In this document: one piece after another, positions 6,610-15,162 of the stretch
Numbering within the stretch: the first letter of the stretch is position 1
Layout: every line of letters begins with the position of its first letter
Assembly (NCBI GenBank): GCA_020852155.1
Contig: JADZBJ010000215.1
Location: 1 to 19,665, forward strand
DNA: 19,665 nt
Reading direction: 5' to 3'
DNA from: Saprospiraceae bacterium
Lineage (GTDB): Bacteria > Bacteroidota > Bacteroidia > Chitinophagales > Saprospiraceae
Program-made: the position numbers and the translations under genes
Notes under the pieces: generated by a model
What the model saw: the letters and a program-made list of their open reading frames with translations, nothing else
Told to the model about the DNA's origin: nothing
The model's database searches: none

Positions 6610-8085
6610 ATGAATATGCACACCATTACGGCCAAATTGCCCTATACAGATGCCCTGCAATTTTATCGGCCCATTCAGGGGCGCGGACCGAGTTGCCTGT
6701 TTGAATCGGCGTCGGCCGTGGATAAATCCAGCCGTTTATCCATCATTGGTTTTGAACCGTCTTTGGAGTTGAAGGGAAAAAACGAGCGCCTTGAAGTACG
6801 CTTGCTCGAAGGGCGTGGCCGTGTGTTCCTGGACTTTTTAAAATACGAATACGGCCAATTTCTGGAAAAGGAAACAGCGGATTTGCTGGTATTGAATATT
6901 CCAAAACTACCTTTCAACGGCGAGGAAACCGAGCGCCTCGAGCGCCAGAATATCGTTCAGCCCTTGCGCAGCATACTGGCGCATTTCAACATGGACGAGC
7001 GCAATTACATGGGCTTTTACGGCGCTTTTTCCTATCAGTTTGTATATCAGTTTGAAGACCTGAAACACCAGAAACCTTGCCCGGAACCGGATTTTCATTT
7101 GTTTTTGTTCGATAACCTGCTCTTGTTTAATCACCTCACGCGCGACCTGAGTTTGTACGTCACGCGTACGCAGGAAGCCGATGCGAAAAGCGATCTGGAA
7201 AATTTTCAAGCGCGTTTTTCAAGTCAGCAAAAGCCGCCGGAATACGCGCCGTTGCGCATTGGCCCCTTGCAGGCTACGCCTTCGGATGACGTTTTCAGGC
7301 AGCAAGTAGAACAAGGAATTCAGTTGTGTTATGAAGGCGAACTGCTGGAGATCGTTTTGAGCAGGCGTCTGGAGGCGACTGTCGAGGGGCATTTGTTGCC
7401 GCTGTACGAAACGTATAAACGCATCAATCCTTCGCCATATCTTTTCTATTTTGACTTTGGCGATGAAACGCTGCTGGGGGCAAGTCCCGAACTCATGCTG
7501 CGTTACGAAGATGGTCGGGCAACACTGCGTCCGATCTCTGGTTCGATCAGGCGTTCAGACGACCCCATAGAAGATCACCACCTGATGATGGAACTCCTCA
7601 ATTCTCCCAAGGAAAATTCAGAACTGGATATGCTGATTGACCTCGGTCGAAACGATCTGGCCCGAATTTGCAAACCCGGTATCAGGATTGATGATTATAG
7701 AATTATTGAAAAATACTCGCACGTTACCCACACCGTTTCGCAGGTGAGCGGCGAATTGCAGGAGCGATATTCGGGCTTCGATGCGCTGATTGCCAGCCTG
7801 AATGCCGGGACGCTCACCGGCGCGCCCAAACTGGCGGCTATGGATTATATCGAGCAGATTGAAACACACACGCGCGGCTATTACGGCGGTAGTATCGGCT
7901 GGTTGTTGCTGAATGGCGATGTGAATACCGCCATTACCATTCGGACAGCGCATGTAGCCAACGGGCATCTGTCCTTTTGCGCCGGAGCGACTTTGTTGTA
8001 TGAATCCAACGCAGAGAGCGAGTTGAAAGAAACCAAAATTAAATCCGGTGCATTTCTCGCCGCCGCTGCCGCCTTTTCAGGCTGA
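6610..8085 (+). CDS. trpE: Anthranilate synthase component I (TrpE-like chorismate-binding enzyme)
   Basis: 491 residues. The N-terminal half is the component I N-domain (FESASAVDKSSRLSIIGFEP, GFYGAFSYQFVYQFEDL); the C-terminal half is the chorismate-binding domain with LLGASPELMLR, RPISGSIRR (from 307), PKENSELDMLIDLGRNDLAR, YSHVTHTVSQVSG, LNAGTLTGAPK (397-407) and GYYGGSIGW. These enzymes turn chorismate plus ammonia (from the TrpG subunit) into anthranilate, the first step to tryptophan. The details (PISGS, GYYGGSIGW, FCAGATLLYESNAESE) fit the form found in fused TrpEG proteins, yet the frame stops right after the synthase domain and no TrpG follows. PabB or another chorismate enzyme is less likely, since PabB has PIKGT at this site. 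Its own promoter is probable upstream. Confidence 0.88.
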   Translation: MNMHTITAKLPYTDALQFYRPIQGRGPSCLFESASAVDKSSRLSIIGFEPSLELKGKNERLEVRLLEGRGRVFLDFLKYEYGQFLEKETADLLVLNIPKLPFNGEETERLERQNIVQPLRSILAHFNMDERNYMGFYGAFSYQFVYQFEDLKHQKPCPEPDFHLFLFDNLLLFNHLTRDLSLYVTRTQEADAKSDLENFQARFSSQQKPPEYAPLRIGPLQATPSDDVFRQQVEQGIQLCYEGELLEIVLSRRLEATVEGHLLPLYETYKRINPSPYLFYFDFGDETLLGASPELMLRYEDGRATLRPISGSIRRSDDPIEDHHLMMELLNSPKENSELDMLIDLGRNDLARICKPGIRIDDYRIIEKYSHVTHTVSQVSGELQERYSGFDALIASLNAGTLTGAPKLAAMDYIEQIETHTRGYYGGSIGWLLLNGDVNTAITIRTAHVANGHLSFCAGATLLYESNAESELKETKIKSGAFLAAAAAFSG

Positions 8086-8125
8086 AAAAGGAGGTATCAT
8101 AAGTCATAAAAATGAGCAAATTAGA

Positions 8126-8201
8126 TTAACCGCTAATGGCGCTAAACACGCTAAGTTTTTGATTTTCAATATTTTGCGTATTTAGCGTCATTGGCGGTTA
8201 A
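8126..8201. terminator. 21-bp hairpin/repeat between convergent genes
   Basis: The arms 8126-8146 and 8181-8201 pair over 21 positions, with two G-U pairs in the + strand RNA, around a 34-base AT-rich loop. The element sits between the ends of the trpE-like gene (8085) and the S9 peptidase gene (8250). The words cgctaatggcgctaaa and tttagcgtcattggcgg resemble intergenic repeat words common in this phylum, so it may be a dispersed repeat serving as a terminator. Confidence 0.55.
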
Positions 8202-8249
8202 TTATAAAAAGCACAGAATCATTACTTATGAGACGGCCTCAATATCAAA

Positions 8250-10430
8250 TCACTGCTTGAGTGCCGAGCCATCCATGCCCAGCAGGCCCATCATCCAGGA
8301 ATACTCCAGGGCGCGTTCCTTGAGGCGTTCGAAACGACCCGACGAGCCGCCGTGCGAGCCGGTCAGGTTGGTGCGGAACAACAGCATATTGTTGTCCTTT
8401 TTCAGGTCGCGCAAACGCGCCACATATTTGGCTGGTTCAAAATACTGCACCTGCGAGTCAGCAAAGGATGTCAATACCAACAGGTTAGGATAATTGCCGG
8501 GTTTCAGGTTGTCGTACGGCGAATATTGCTTCATGTAGGCATATTCCTCAGCATTGGCCGGATTGCCCCATTCGGAGTACTCGCCGGTGGTCAAAGGAAT
8601 ACTTGGGTCGCTCATGGTGGTCAGCACATCCACAAAAGGTACGCCGGTGATGATGCCTTTGTACAGGTCCGGGCGCATATTGGTGATGGCGCCCATCAGC
8701 AGTCCGCCGGCAGAGCGGCCTTCCGCGAACAGGCGATCAGCCGAAGTGTATTTTTCCTTGACGAGGTAGTCCGAGCAATCAATAAAATCGTTGAACGTGT
8801 TGATTTTTTTCAACATTTTACCATCTTCGTACCATTTGTAGCCCATTTCCATGCCACCGCGGATGTGCGCAATGCCCACAATGAAACCGCGATCAACGAG
8901 GCTCAGTTTGTCGCGATTGAAGTACGGATCATACGATGAACCGTACGAGCCGTAGCCGGTCAGGTGGCAAGGGGCCGAGCCATTTTTCACCAGGCCTTTT
9001 TTGTACATGATGGACATCGGCACTTTGACGCCGTCGCGGGCCGTGACCCAGATGTATTCGGTTACGTAGTTATTGGCATCGAAATTCCCCAGTACCGGCG
9101 CGACCTTTTTAACTGTTTTGGTGCGGCTTTCCATGTCGTAGTCCACGACCGTTGTGGGCGTTTTCATGCTGGAAAATCCGTAGCGCAAAGTCTTGGTATC
9201 AAATTCCGGATTGGCGTCAATGTAACAGGCGTAAGTCGGCTCGCCCACTTCGATGTAGTGATCGGCTTTGTCGGCCCAACGGATAACGTGTACCTGGCTG
9301 AGGCCGCCTTTGTGTTCGGCGGTAACGAGGTGGTCTTTGAACACCGTAAAGCCGTCGAGCAGCACATCGTCGCGGTGCGGCAGCACGTCTTTCCAGTTTT
9401 CGCGGCGCGGGTCGCTGACGGGCGCTTCCATCAGGCGGAAGTTTTTGGCGTTCCAGTTAGTACGAATCAGGAATTTGTCATTCCAGTGTTCGAGGTCATA
9501 GAAAAAGTCCTTTTCACGTGGCCGCACGACTTTGAATTCGCCGGTTGGGTTGTTGGCGTCGAGGTATTGTACTTCCACCACCTGCGTGTACGCCGAATTG
9601 ATGAAGAAATACTGCTCTGATTTTGATTTGCCGAGGTAAGCGTATTGCGTTTCGTCTTTTTCCTCGTACATCATCACGTCGCTCTTTTTGGGCGTGCCCA
9701 CCACGTGTCGCCAGATTTTGTCGTTGCGCAACGTAACCGGGTCTTTCGTATCGTACAGGATGGTTTTGTTGTCGTTGGCCCAGGCCATAGAGCCGCCGTA
9801 GTCGAACGATTCTTTGAGGGTTTCGCCTGTCTCGAGGTTTTTAAAATACAGTTTAAAAAGGTTACGGCCAGTGTAGTCCACGCCGAAAGCCATCATACGA
9901 TTGTCCGGGCTGATCGTATATCCGCCGAACTGGCAATATGGTTTTCCGGCGGCCAGTTCATTGACATTGGCAATGATTTCTTCCGGGGCGTTCAGGTCGC
10001 CTTTTTTACGGGCGTAAATCGGATATTCTTTACCCGTTTCAAAACGCGTGATATACCAGTAACCATTCTTGAAATAAGGCACCGACTGGTCGTCTTCTTT
10101 AATGCGGGATTTCAGTACATTGAAGAGTTGTTCACGCAGGCCTTCGACGGGTTTGAGGACAGAATCTGCATAAGCATTTTCGGCTTTCAGGTAATTCATG
10201 ACGGCGGGGTTTTCCCGCTCGTTGAGCCAGTAATATTCATCTGTTCTCTTGTCGCCAGAGGCGGAAACCAGTTCTTTTGGCTTTTTTTCCGGGTGCGGCG
10301 CGGTAAAAGGCGCGGCATGAAATACTGATGGAGGCAATGCTGTAACGTTTTGTTGAGTTGGAGAGGGTTGATTTGGCTGGCACGCGGCCATTAAAAGTAC
10401 AAAAAGGCAAAAAACGAGCAATTGTTTCAT
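8250..10430 (-). CDS. S9 family peptidase, oligopeptidase-B-like lipoprotein
   Basis: 726 residues. The signal peptide ends in a lipobox (LMAAC, Cys17), so the protein is probably anchored in the envelope, followed by a Pro/Gln-rich linker. The region from about residue 45 to 440 is the beta-propeller domain that limits access to peptides. The C-terminal alpha/beta-hydrolase domain has GYGSYG, the nucleophile Ser573 in GRSAGG, Asp658 in SFADSQV and His693 in TGSHGG, a complete triad. The match to oligopeptidase B (PtrB) runs from DEYYWLNERENPAVMNYL to the end; family members cut short peptides after basic residues, but the specificity was not checked here. Clear ATG start. It lies 73 bases after, and on the same strand as, the membrane protein gene ending at 10504, possibly co-transcribed. 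Confidence 0.95.
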   Translation of the reverse strand: MKQLLVFCLFVLLMAACQPNQPSPTQQNVTALPPSVFHAAPFTAPHPEKKPKELVSASGDKRTDEYYWLNERENPAVMNYLKAENAYADSVLKPVEGLREQLFNVLKSRIKEDDQSVPYFKNGYWYITRFETGKEYPIYARKKGDLNAPEEIIANVNELAAGKPYCQFGGYTISPDNRMMAFGVDYTGRNLFKLYFKNLETGETLKESFDYGGSMAWANDNKTILYDTKDPVTLRNDKIWRHVVGTPKKSDVMMYEEKDETQYAYLGKSKSEQYFFINSAYTQVVEVQYLDANNPTGEFKVVRPREKDFFYDLEHWNDKFLIRTNWNAKNFRLMEAPVSDPRRENWKDVLPHRDDVLLDGFTVFKDHLVTAEHKGGLSQVHVIRWADKADHYIEVGEPTYACYIDANPEFDTKTLRYGFSSMKTPTTVVDYDMESRTKTVKKVAPVLGNFDANNYVTEYIWVTARDGVKVPMSIMYKKGLVKNGSAPCHLTGYGSYGSSYDPYFNRDKLSLVDRGFIVGIAHIRGGMEMGYKWYEDGKMLKKINTFNDFIDCSDYLVKEKYTSADRLFAEGRSAGGLLMGAITNMRPDLYKGIITGVPFVDVLTTMSDPSIPLTTGEYSEWGNPANAEEYAYMKQYSPYDNLKPGNYPNLLVLTSFADSQVQYFEPAKYVARLRDLKKDNNMLLFRTNLTGSHGGSSGRFERLKERALEYSWMMGLLGMDGSALKQ

Positions 10431-10503
10431 GTGTTATAAAATTTCAGGTGTTGAACATCGGTTTTGTCATGCTGGCAAATGAGCGGGCTGAATCATTTGA
10501 GGG

Positions 10504-11232
10504 CTACTTCTGCATAAACTCGTTCAGGCTTTTTTGCGCCTTTTCAAGTTCTTCGATAGCGACATCCAGGTGAAAAGCCCTGAGTTGAGCATTTCGCAGC
10601 AACAAAAACACTTCATTGTGCGGGCCTTTGGTGAATGCCGTTTTATCGGTAAAAAAAGATTCATTGTACTCATTCATCAACTGCGTAAGGTTGAAAAAAT
10701 AGCCCATTTTCTCAAAACACGCCTGCGTTTGTAGATCAAATGAGGCTAAATCAGGTTGTACGACATTCCGCCTGAAGGCAAAAATCGAGGCTAATTCGGC
10801 ACGCAGTTTTAAATCACGAATCAACCTGACATCGCCGGTTTCGACCATGATTTCAAATGTATTGGGCGGGAAAGCGCGAAACACGCCGCGTTGATACACT
10901 TCGGCGATAGATTCCATGGCGCTTTTCAGGCTGTCCGGCGATGGATGATTGTAGTATTGAAGGAAGTTGATCATACACTTAATATCTCGATCACAATCCT
11001 TCAAATTCATTTTGTTTTGCTGTAGTTCGTCCTCAATATCTGCCTGAATTTCAACCAGAAACTCCCTGAGTTTTCGATCTTCCTTATGCTCGTCGCGACA
11101 CTTTTCGGCCCTGGTGGCCAAAAGCAATGAAATAAGAATCAGTGAAATCTGTGTGACATACTTTTTCACACCAGCCGGATCAAAAATATCCAGAAAACGC
11201 TGCAGTGGGCCAGAAGTGGATTGATTTGCCAA
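10504..11232 (-). CDS. Single-pass membrane protein, DUF6090-like, unknown function
   Basis: 242 residues. The only plausible start is TTG at 11232: the frame has an in-frame stop at 11260-11262 and no ATG before residue ~75. A hydrophobic helix (about 25-40, YVTQISLILISLLLAT) follows a short cytoplasmic N-terminus. A charged stretch (RAEKCRDEHKEDRKLREFLVEIQADIEDEL) leads into a mostly helical soluble domain with a notable NTFEIMVETGDVRLIRDLKLR motif. The layout (short N-terminus, helix, basic heptads, then helices with an S/TGD-LI pattern) resembles the Bacteroidota DUF6090-type proteins, whose role is unknown. It is divergent from lhgO with a 102-base gap. The coding call is good; the family assignment is tentative. 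Confidence 0.75.
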   Translation of the reverse strand: MANQSTSGPLQRFLDIFDPAGVKKYVTQISLILISLLLATRAEKCRDEHKEDRKLREFLVEIQADIEDELQQNKMNLKDCDRDIKCMINFLQYYNHPSPDSLKSAMESIAEVYQRGVFRAFPPNTFEIMVETGDVRLIRDLKLRAELASIFAFRRNVVQPDLASFDLQTQACFEKMGYFFNLTQLMNEYNESFFTDKTAFTKGPHNEVFLLLRNAQLRAFHLDVAIEELEKAQKSLNEFMQK

Positions 11233-11334
11233 AGTTTGTTTTTTGAGGGCAAATATTGTTTAATCATCAGAATTTTTCAAGCCATTAAAACCGAACACAC
11301 ACACGGCATGAAACTCTTGCCCTAACTTTCGCCC

Positions 11335-12555
11335 ATGAAATTTGATGTGATTATTGCCGGTGGCGGCATCGTCGGACTGGCAACCGCGCTCCAACTGCAA
11401 CGCAGCCAGCCCCGTTTGAAAATAGCCGTTCTGGAAAAGGAAAAACAGGTCGCTGCGCACCAAAGCAGTCGCAACAGCGGCGTACTTCATTCTGGCATTT
11501 ATTACAGACCAGACAGTCTGCGTGCCAGCAACTGCAAGCGCGGTTATGCGCAAATGCTTGAGTTTTGCCGTCAGGAAGAGATTCCGTTTGATGTTTGCGG
11601 AAAAATAATCGTGGCTGCCGTGCCCGAAGAACGCGCCCAGTTAGACAAAATCTATCAGCGCGGCGTGGAAAATCGCCTCGAAGGCATCCGTAAAATCAGC
11701 GGCGAAGAAGCCCGCGAAATCGAGCCGCATGTCAGGGCCGTCGAAGCCGTCTGGGTGCCACAAGCCGGAATCGTTGACTACGGACAAGTGGCTCAACGCT
11801 ACGCCGACATCCTGAAACGCGACGGCGCCGAAGTGTTGCTCGGGCACAAGGTCGTCGGACTGGAAAAACGCGGCGCGACCATCCATGTAACGACGGAAGC
11901 ACAACAGTTTGAATGCAAAACCTTCGTGAATTGTGGCGGTTTGTATTCCGACAAATTAGCGCTGTTGTCCATGCCGGAAGATCAGTTGAATGTACGCATT
12001 TTGCCTTTTCGCGGCGAATACTACGAATTGCTGCCGGAAGCAGAACACCTCGTCAGGAACCTGATTTATCCAGTGCCGAACCCGGCGTTTCCATTCCTGG
12101 GCGTTCACTTTACCCGCATGATTGGCGGCGGCATCGAAGCCGGCCCCAATGCGGTGCTGGCCTTCCGCCGAGAAGGCTACCATCGAAGCGATATTCACCT
12201 CGGCGAACTGGCCGAAACGCTGGCCTTCAGCGGTTTTAGGAAAATAGCCCAACGTTTCTGGCGCGAAGGCTGGGCCGAAATGAAACGCTCCTATTCCAAG
12301 GCACTTTTCGTCAAAGCCCTGCAACACCTCGTGCCCGACATCAAACCAGAACACGTCACCCCCGGCCGCGCTGGCGTACGCGCCATGGCCTGCGACCGCG
12401 ACGGCAACATGCTCGATGATTTTCTCATCCTCGAATCGCCCGGCATCATCAATGTTTGCAACGCACCCAGTCCCGCCGCCACAGCCTCGCTGGCCATCGG
12501 CGAAACAATAGCCGGTTTGCAAAGTATCGTCGAAACACCAGTTTCGACAACCTAA
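11335..12555 (+). CDS. lhgO: L-2-hydroxyglutarate oxidase/dehydrogenase
   Basis: 406 residues, an FAD-dependent oxidoreductase of the DAO family. The N-terminal dinucleotide fold IIAGGGIVGLATA has the GxGxxG glycines at 9, 11 and 14; LEKEKQVAAHQSSRNSGVLH is the characteristic second FAD-binding segment with the SSRNSGVLHSGIYY signature of LhgO/L2HGDH. Later motifs, FRGEYYEL, HFTRMIGGGIEAGPNAVLAF and GRAGVRAMACDRDGNMLDDF, also fit. The enzyme oxidises L-2-hydroxyglutarate to 2-oxoglutarate at the membrane, removing a side product of central metabolism. The length matches the family. The last seven codons are made from a copy of the palindromic repeat described at 12529, so the C-terminus (VETPVSTT) probably arose by repeat insertion. 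A -7-like element TAACTTTC ends four bases before the ATG. Confidence 0.95.
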   Translation: MKFDVIIAGGGIVGLATALQLQRSQPRLKIAVLEKEKQVAAHQSSRNSGVLHSGIYYRPDSLRASNCKRGYAQMLEFCRQEEIPFDVCGKIIVAAVPEERAQLDKIYQRGVENRLEGIRKISGEEAREIEPHVRAVEAVWVPQAGIVDYGQVAQRYADILKRDGAEVLLGHKVVGLEKRGATIHVTTEAQQFECKTFVNCGGLYSDKLALLSMPEDQLNVRILPFRGEYYELLPEAEHLVRNLIYPVPNPAFPFLGVHFTRMIGGGIEAGPNAVLAFRREGYHRSDIHLGELAETLAFSGFRKIAQRFWREGWAEMKRSYSKALFVKALQHLVPDIKPEHVTPGRAGVRAMACDRDGNMLDDFLILESPGIINVCNAPSPAATASLAIGETIAGLQSIVETPVSTT

Positions 12556-12622
12556 CACCCAGTACCGTCGAAACTGGTGTTTTGACAATACAACCGTCGA
12601 AACTGGTGTTTCGACAGTACAA
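12529..12622. repeat. Three 20-bp palindromic repeats, two in a 29-bp tandem
   Basis: Three copies of a 20-bp word lie at 12529-12548 (gtcgaaacaccagtttcgac), 12567-12586 and 12596-12615. The 8-bp arms gtcgaaac/gtttcgac are self-complementary around a 4-base core that reads acca in the first copy and tggt in the others, so copy 1 is inverted relative to copies 2 and 3. Copies 2 and 3 lie in a direct 29-bp tandem (12565-12593 and 12594-12622, two mismatches). Copy 2 has one arm mismatch. They fill the gap between lhgO and tex and overlap the end of lhgO. They may act as terminator or REP-like hairpins. Confidence 0.85.
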
Positions 12623-12637
12623 TACGCACCTATAAAA

Positions 12638-14746
12638 ATGAATTATTCAGCCAGAATCGCCCCACTGCTCAACATACCCGCACCACGCGTCAACGCCGTC
12701 ATCGAATTGCTGGAAAGCGGTGCAACCATACCCTTCATTTCCAGATACCGCAAAGAAGCCACTGGCTCGCTTGACGAAGTGCAGATTGGCGACATCGCCG
12801 ACAGTTGGAAAAAAATGCAGGAACTCGACAAGCGCCGCGAGGTCGTCCTGCAAAGCATCGAAGAGCAAGGCAAAATGACGCCCGAACTGCGACGCGCCAT
12901 CGAACAGGCGGCGACCATGACCGAACTCGAAGACCTCTACTTGCCCTATCGCCCCAAACGCAAAACACGCGCCACCATCGCCATCGAGCGCGGACTGGAG
13001 CCACTGGCCAAACGCATTTTCACTCAGAACGACCGCAAAGACCTCGACCTCATCGCTGAAAAATACCTCAACGACGCCGTGGCCACCGTCGAAGACGCCC
13101 TGCAAGGCGCCCGCGACATCATTGCTGAATGGGTGAGCGAAGACAAAAAAGCCCGCGACCGCATTCGCCGACATTTTGAAAAAGGCGGCGTTATTGCCAG
13201 TCGTGTCGTCAAAGGCAAGGAAGAGGAAGCCGCCAAGTACCGCGATTATTTTGAATGGTCGGAACCGTTGGCCAAATGCCCCAGCCACCGATTGCTGGCC
13301 ATGCGCCGGGGTGAAGAAGAAGGCTTCCTGCGCGTCGGTATCACGCCCGACGAAGAGCGCGCCATGTACGATCTGGATGAAATGTACGTCATCTCCTCCG
13401 GCGACGCGGCCACACAGGTGCGCATGGCCGTCAAAGACAGTTACAAACGCCTGCTGGCGCCAAGCATTGAAACGGAATTCAGAAATTCCAGCAAGGAAAA
13501 AGCCGACGGCGAAGCCATACGCGTATTTGGTGAAAACCTCCGCCAACTGCTGCTTGGTGCGCCACTGGGCGAAAAACGGGTGTTGGGCGTTGACCCCGGC
13601 TTCCGGACCGGCTGCAAACTGGTTTGCCTGGATGCCAGTGGTAACCTGTTGAAATACAGCGCCATTTTCCTGCACCAGCCCATTGAGGCTGAAGGCGAGT
13701 TGAAATACCTCGTGGATAAATATCAGATCGAAGCCATTTCTGTCGGTAACGGTACTGCCGGACGTGAAACGATGGATTTTTTAAGCAAAATCAACTTCGG
13801 GCGCTCTTTGGAAATATTTCAGGTCAACGAGGCCGGAGCATCCATTTACTCGGCCAGCGAAGTGGCCCGTGAGGAATTTCCGAAGGAAGACGTCACCGTG
13901 CGCGGCGCTGTCAGCATCGGTCGCCGATTGATGGACCCGCTGGCTGAATTGGTGAAAATTGACCCGAAAAGCATCGGCGTTGGTCAATACCAACACGACG
14001 TCAATCAGACACAACTGAAAGACAGCCTCGATCGAACGGTGGAAAGTTGCGTGAATGCCGTGGGCATCAACCTCAATACCGCCAGTAAACACCTGCTCAC
14101 CTACGTGTCAGGTCTAGGACCGGTACTGGCTAAAAATATCGTGGATTTCCGCGCTGAAAACGGCCCTTTTAAAAAGCGCAGTGAACTAAAAAAAGTGCCG
14201 CGTCTCGGCGATAAAGCCTACGAACAATGTGCTGGCTTTTTGCGCATCCGCGAAGCGAGTAATCCGCTCGACAACACAGCCGTCCATCCTGAACGCTACG
14301 CACTTGTCGAACAAATGGCAGATGACCTCGGTTGTAAAGTCGCTGATTTGATTCGCGACAAAACCAAACGCAGCAGCCTCGACCTGAAAAGGTACGTTCG
14401 CGGCGACGTAGGCTTGCCTACCCTGCAAGACATCGTAAAAGAACTGGAAAAGCCGGGCCTCGACCCGCGTGGCGCTGCCAAAGCCTTTGAATATGCCAAT
14501 GTGCACAGCCTGGATGACCTTTACGAAGGCATGGTGCTGCCGGGCATCGTTAACAATATCACCAATTTCGGCGCTTTTGTGGATATCGGTATCAAGGATT
14601 CAGGCCTGGTGCATGTATCCCAACTGGCCGACAAATTCGTGCGCGACCCAATGGAAGTGGTCTCATTGGGCCAGCAGGTGATGGTTCGTGTGCTGGAAGT
14701 TGATCGTCAGCGCAAACGCGTTTCCCTCAGTATGAAAGGGGTGTGA
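12638..14746 (+). CDS. tex: Tex family RNA-binding transcription accessory protein
   Basis: 702 residues, ATG start. Domains in order: N-terminal helical Tex domain (TIPFISRYRKEATGSLDE at about 30-47, LEDLYLPYRPKRKTRA near 107), YqgF/RNase H-like domain (LGVDPGFRTGCKLVCLD from about 315), helix-hairpin-helix repeats (INLNTASKHLLTYVSGLG and VPRLGDKAYEQCAGFLRI, about 477-545), and a C-terminal S1 RNA-binding domain (GMVLPGIVNNITNFGAFVDI to the end, about 631-702). Tex binds nucleic acid and is linked to transcription and mRNA turnover in several bacteria. The protein ends directly after the S1 domain without the basic tail seen in some homologues. Its stop codon (14744-14746) shares two bases with the inverted-repeat element. 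Upstream lies the small palindrome cluster; no clear promoter was seen. Confidence 0.96.
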   Translation: MNYSARIAPLLNIPAPRVNAVIELLESGATIPFISRYRKEATGSLDEVQIGDIADSWKKMQELDKRREVVLQSIEEQGKMTPELRRAIEQAATMTELEDLYLPYRPKRKTRATIAIERGLEPLAKRIFTQNDRKDLDLIAEKYLNDAVATVEDALQGARDIIAEWVSEDKKARDRIRRHFEKGGVIASRVVKGKEEEAAKYRDYFEWSEPLAKCPSHRLLAMRRGEEEGFLRVGITPDEERAMYDLDEMYVISSGDAATQVRMAVKDSYKRLLAPSIETEFRNSSKEKADGEAIRVFGENLRQLLLGAPLGEKRVLGVDPGFRTGCKLVCLDASGNLLKYSAIFLHQPIEAEGELKYLVDKYQIEAISVGNGTAGRETMDFLSKINFGRSLEIFQVNEAGASIYSASEVAREEFPKEDVTVRGAVSIGRRLMDPLAELVKIDPKSIGVGQYQHDVNQTQLKDSLDRTVESCVNAVGINLNTASKHLLTYVSGLGPVLAKNIVDFRAENGPFKKRSELKKVPRLGDKAYEQCAGFLRIREASNPLDNTAVHPERYALVEQMADDLGCKVADLIRDKTKRSSLDLKRYVRGDVGLPTLQDIVKELEKPGLDPRGAAKAFEYANVHSLDDLYEGMVLPGIVNNITNFGAFVDIGIKDSGLVHVSQLADKFVRDPMEVVSLGQQVMVRVLEVDRQRKRVSLSMKGV

Positions 14747-14908
14747 AATGGTTAGAATGCTCGCTGGCGCTCGCGTTTGAATGGCGCTGGCGCGCCGTTT
14801 GAAATGGTTTGAAATGGTTTGAAATGGTTAGAATGCTCGCTGGCGCTCGCGTTTGAATGCGCTGGCGCGCCGTTTGAAATGGTTGAAACAGGCATTCCGG
14901 GTACGAGG

Positions 14909-14926
14909 AAACCCCTGACGGGGTTT
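14909..14926 (+). terminator. Terminator of tex
   Basis: A hairpin with arms aaacccc/ggggttt (14909-14915, 14920-14926) and loop tgac, followed by a T-rich stretch (tgttatttttt). It is well placed to end tex transcription. Confidence 0.7.
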
Positions 14927-14961
14927 TGTTATTTTTTATCGCATAAATGCTATAAGCAGGG

Positions 14962-14977
14962 AACCCCTGACGGGGTT
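14962..14977. terminator. Second copy of the aacccc-tgac-ggggtt hairpin
   Basis: Arms aacccc (14962-14967) and ggggtt (14972-14977) with the same tgac loop as the hairpin 50 bases upstream. There is no strong T-run on either strand. It may serve as a second or opposite-strand (ogt) terminator, or simply be another copy of a repeat word. Confidence 0.45.
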
Positions 14978-15162
14978 ATTTAGCAAAGGGTTTTCTATCA
15001 GTCAGGTAATCCTTTCAACCACTTCAACATTCAACAACCTTTCAACTTTCTAACCACTTCAAACGCGAGCGTCAGCGAGCAACTAACCACTTCTAACCAC
15101 CTCAAACGGCGCGCCAGCGCCATTCTAACGCGAGCGCCAGCGAGCATTCTAACCATTTCAAC

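Larger units (their letters stand above)
14745..15159. repeat. Compound inverted-repeat element between the ends of tex and ogt
   Basis: This whole 415-base stretch is repetitive. A 56-bp unit at 14745-14800 recurs directly at 14821-14875 (one base shorter) and as a reverse complement at 15104-15159 (one mismatch to the first copy); another partial inverted copy lies at 15061-15080. Each unit joins gctcgctggcgctcgcg and ggcgctggcgcgcc words with gaaatggtt words. The 10-mer gaaatggttt/a is tandem three times at 14801-14830, and degenerate ttcaacca words fill 15013-15059. The left arm starts inside the tex stop codon and the right arm ends three bases before the ogt stop. Two hairpins lie in the middle. 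No transposase or reading frame of note is present. Confidence 0.85.

Noticed and set aside
8352..10328. Several open + strand frames (8352-8939, 8964-9620, 9645-10328)
   Set aside because: All are antisense to the S9 peptidase, which has a complete triad and lipobox; they have low-complexity F/V/H-rich translations typical of shadows.
12565..12622. CRISPR-like repeat of 29 bp
   Set aside because: The two copies are directly adjacent with no spacer between them.
12647..13675. Minus-strand frame of 342 codons inside tex
   Set aside because: Antisense to a full-length Tex protein; the F/A/V-rich composition is a codon-bias artefact.
14745..15159. CRISPR array or insertion-sequence ends
   Set aside because: Units are not evenly spaced with unique spacers, they occur in both orientations, and no transposase or cas gene is nearby.
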